Below are positions 7,498-9,183 of a DNA stretch of 9,183 bases, one piece after another. The notes under the pieces are model-generated. The model made no database searches. It saw only the letters and a program-made list of their open reading frames with translations, and had not been told where the DNA came from. The stretch is from assembly GCA_029856375.1 (NCBI GenBank), contig JAHQWX010000050.1, positions 1 to 9,183 on the forward strand. Direction: 5' to 3'. This DNA comes from Promethearchaeia archaeon. GTDB lineage: Archaea; Asgardarchaeota; Lokiarchaeia; Sigyniarchaeales; SOKP01. The position numbers and the translations under genes were made by a program. Positions within the stretch are counted from its first letter, which is position 1. Every line of letters begins with the position of its first letter.

Positions 7498-7507
7498 TAT
7501 ATATTTT
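7498..7507 (+). promoter_or_regulatory. TATA box of the JAMM gene (short-leader or leaderless)
   Basis: TATATATTTT is the best TATA match in the window, 31-40 nt before the ATG at 7538. A start site about 25 nt downstream of its centre would fall near 7528, leaving a leader of roughly 10 nt or less. No purine-rich Shine-Dalgarno precedes the ATG (ATCTTTCTAACA), which fits a leaderless or near-leaderless mRNA. Confidence 0.5.
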
Positions 7508-7537
7508 GAAGAATACCAATTAGATATCTTTCTAACA

Positions 7538-8899
7538 ATGTCTAAAAAAGCAACTGACAAAAAATCAGCAGTCCCTAAAATAAATTCGGAAAACGAAGAG
7601 GCTCCAAAGTCTACAAAGGGAAAGGGAGATTCAAAAAAAACACCGACCACGACAGAAACTAAGGTAACTAAAAAGAAAAGTGCAATAGATAAACTCGATT
7701 TAGCTAAAATAGACGATATAGATCGCACCGAAATTGAAGTTGAGAAAAAAATAGACCCTTCTTCTCCTTGCGTTTTATCTACGAAAGCCTATCGAAGAAT
7801 GATGGTGTACGGACTAAGATACGCTAATTTCGACATCAAACCAAAAAATTGGAGGGAGGTATATGGTATTCTGGTGGGAAAAGTGGATAAGAAAGGAGTT
7901 TGCCACATACTTGACGCTATTCCTATGGTCGTTGGAGATCGCGCGGGAGTAATATTTGAGACTAAACAATATGTTGATATGGCTCAAATCGATCAATCAA
8001 TTTTTGAGCGAGCTGTGAACGACCAAACGGGGCAATTCATCTGTGGTTGGTGGCATACCCATCCAGGTTTCGGCTTCTTTTTTTCGGAGGTTGACACCAT
8101 CACTCAACTTGGGTATCAAATTCCAAATCCATTTGCTGTAGGAATCGTATTTGACCACACCGAAAAAACGGAAAATTTTCCCGGCGTCGAAGCCTTAAGG
8201 CTTGACGATCCAACTAAAGGTGTTCTGGCGGAATACATTACTTCGGAATTAGAATTCGATAAGTCCTTTGACGAAGTAAAAAAAGAAGCTGACCGTTCTG
8301 CCGAAAAAATTCTTCCAAAGTTTAAAGAAGTGAAAGAAGCTTTAGATTATATTCACGAAGAATTAAGAAAGAAGAAAATGGCTCAGCTTCAGAGAAACTA
8401 CGGCCTAATTTTAGTTCCTAGGTCTGGAAAAAAGGTAACTGAGGACGAAGAACTCGCCGAAGAAGAAAATGATAAGTTTTTGTACATATGGGATCCAGAC
8501 TTTTCTTCAAAGAAGTATCGCAAACCGAAATTTCGCGAAAATTTAGAGGGGCGCGTGTTAAAAGCAGCGCAAAGGTTAGAAAAAATTGCGCAAACTAAGG
8601 AGACCAAAAAAGTCGATCCCACTAAGAAGTTGGAAGCCGCGAAAAAGAAATATCGACAAGAAATCGAGAAATTGTTGAAAAAACCCAAGGAATGGGTTGA
8701 TAAGCTAAAGATTCAATTTTTTAATATAATCGAACAAATAGATCCTTTCTACGATTATTTAGATACCGAAGAGAGAAAAATAATCGAGTATTTAGACGAA
8801 AGGATTAATAAATATACGATTGCGCTTGATAGTATCGAATATCAACTTCAATTTAAATCAATACAAGTCCCACAAAATAAAAAGGAAGAATCTAACTAA
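7538..8899 (+). CDS. JAMM/MPN+ metalloprotease, Rpn11-like
   Basis: A 453-aa protein whose central domain (about 78-230) is an MPN+/JAMM zinc metalloprotease, the fold of the proteasomal deubiquitinase Rpn11 and of CSN5. The full catalytic set is visible: E107 in EVYGILVG (107-114), then HTHPGFGFFFSEVD (173-186), giving zinc ligands H173, H175 and D186 plus catalytic-site S183. The stretch GWWHTHPGFG followed by SEVDTITQ closely parallels GWYHSHPGFG and SGVDINTQ of eukaryotic Rpn11, so isopeptidase activity on ubiquitin-like modifiers is the best guess. Residues 1-75 are a Lys/Ser/Thr-rich, probably disordered tail. Residues 240-290 and 335-435 are long charged helices, with a short strand-rich insert (YGLILVPRSG, then FLYIWDPDF) between them. 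These extensions make it longer than Rpn11 (about 310 aa). It is cytosolic, with no membrane segment, and is transcribed separately from the upstream gene. It could instead process another substrate, since no ubiquitin genes are nearby. Confidence 0.9.
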   Translation: MSKKATDKKSAVPKINSENEEAPKSTKGKGDSKKTPTTTETKVTKKKSAIDKLDLAKIDDIDRTEIEVEKKIDPSSPCVLSTKAYRRMMVYGLRYANFDIKPKNWREVYGILVGKVDKKGVCHILDAIPMVVGDRAGVIFETKQYVDMAQIDQSIFERAVNDQTGQFICGWWHTHPGFGFFFSEVDTITQLGYQIPNPFAVGIVFDHTEKTENFPGVEALRLDDPTKGVLAEYITSELEFDKSFDEVKKEADRSAEKILPKFKEVKEALDYIHEELRKKKMAQLQRNYGLILVPRSGKKVTEDEELAEEENDKFLYIWDPDFSSKKYRKPKFRENLEGRVLKAAQRLEKIAQTKETKKVDPTKKLEAAKKKYRQEIEKLLKKPKEWVDKLKIQFFNIIEQIDPFYDYLDTEERKIIEYLDERINKYTIALDSIEYQLQFKSIQVPQNKKEESN

Positions 8900-8900
8900 A

Positions 8901-9183
8901 TTATTCGAAAGAAGTTCCGCATTCGAGACAAAATTTACTTCCTGGGGGATTTAATTTTCCACAATTAGGACACTCCTCTTCTCCCTCAAGTGCTTCACCT
9001 TCTTTCATTGGTTCATACACTTTAACTTCCATATCTGCCTCAATGTTTTCAAACACAGTCTCTGCCAAATCAGCCTCTTTTTCTTTACGGTTCTCCTTAA
9101 GCTCCTGTTTGCGCTTTTTTTTTTCTTCTTTTTTGGCTTTTTTAGCCTCAGCTTTATCGATAAATTCACCCAACTCTACTGTG
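8901..9183 (-). CDS. Lys/Glu-rich zinc-ribbon protein, probably 5'-truncated
   Basis: The minus-strand frame stays open to the right edge. The first possible start inside the window is TTG at 9171-9173 (90 aa from there), but GAG, GTA and ACA codons lie upstream in frame with no stop, so the true start may lie just outside. Counting from the TTG, residues 6-34 are a strongly basic Lys/Glu/Arg helix, probably coiled-coil or nucleic-acid-contacting. Residues 35-67 are an acidic linker. The C-terminus is a compact zinc ribbon with CPNC (68-71) and CLEC (82-85), ending GTSFE. This double CxxC module is common in archaeal and bacterial single-ribbon proteins and does not show a RING pattern. Role unknown. 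The stop codon (complement of 8901-8903) is separated from the JAMM stop by a single base, so the two genes are convergent. Confidence 0.75.
   Translation of the reverse strand, partial: TVELGEFIDKAEAKKAKKEEKKKRKQELKENRKEKEADLAETVFENIEADMEVKVYEPMKEGEALEGEEECPNCGKLNPPGSKFCLECGTSFE

Noticed and set aside
7192..7728. Minus-strand open frames of 83-85 codons overlapping the end of the surface-protein gene and the start of the JAMM gene
   Set aside because: They lie opposite well-supported coding sequence, show no recognisable motif, and their hydrophobic look comes from reading Lys/Asp/Glu-rich codons on the complementary strand.
8398..8688. Minus-strand 96-codon frame opposite the JAMM C-terminal helices
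   Set aside because: Ser/Phe-rich translation typical of the complement of Lys/Glu-rich helices; no independent support.
9110..9141. T-rich run on the + strand that could be a terminator for the JAMM transcript
   Set aside because: It is the complement of the Lys codons of the zinc-ribbon gene and lies over 200 nt past the JAMM stop; coding constraint explains it.
7538..9183. A complete archaeal ubiquitin operon (modifier, E1, E2, RING, JAMM)
   Set aside because: Only the JAMM gene is present; the adjacent zinc ribbon has two CxxC pairs and no RING spacing, and no E1, E2 or ubiquitin fold was found in the window.

Overview
The window is compact, AT-rich DNA that reads as archaeal and most probably from an Asgard archaeon (Lokiarchaeia-like or a relative). 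Four things support this. The short ribose-phosphate pyrophosphokinase and the UPF0200-type P-loop kinase are archaeal forms. Promoters look like TATA elements about 25-40 nt before the starts. There is a very large, asparagine-rich, sequon-studded surface protein. Finally, a JAMM/MPN+ protein has an active-site stretch very close to that of eukaryotic Rpn11. The taxonomic call is an inference from gene content; no rRNA or other marker gene is present.

Layout from left to right: (1) the last 63 codons of an alpha/beta hydrolase, cut by the window edge; (2) a 666-aa AMP-forming long-chain acyl-CoA synthetase on +; (3) a 300-aa ribose-phosphate pyrophosphokinase on +, with a good Shine-Dalgarno; (4) a 187-aa UPF0200 nucleotide-kinase-like protein on -, whose 3' end overlaps that of the previous gene by 9 nt; (5) a 136-nt divergent control region with a perfect 8-bp inverted repeat and a second 7-bp repeat around a TATA-like box; (6) a 1144-aa surface protein on +, anchored at one or both ends; (7) a 453-aa JAMM metalloprotease-like protein on +, with its own TATA box and no visible Shine-Dalgarno; (8) a Lys/Glu-rich zinc-ribbon protein on -, ending 1 nt from the JAMM stop and probably cut by the right edge.

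The genes do not form one operon. Each + gene has its own TATA-like element, and the strand switches produce two tail-to-tail pairs with essentially no spacer. The acyl-CoA synthetase activates fatty acids. Prs makes PRPP for nucleotide and cofactor synthesis, and the UPF0200 kinase probably acts on a nucleotide-type substrate. The JAMM protein is the best candidate for a eukaryote-like function (removal of ubiquitin-like modifiers), but no ubiquitin, E1, E2 or RING gene lies in this window. No tRNA, rRNA, CRISPR array, insertion sequence or transposase was seen. No gap between genes exceeds 162 nt.
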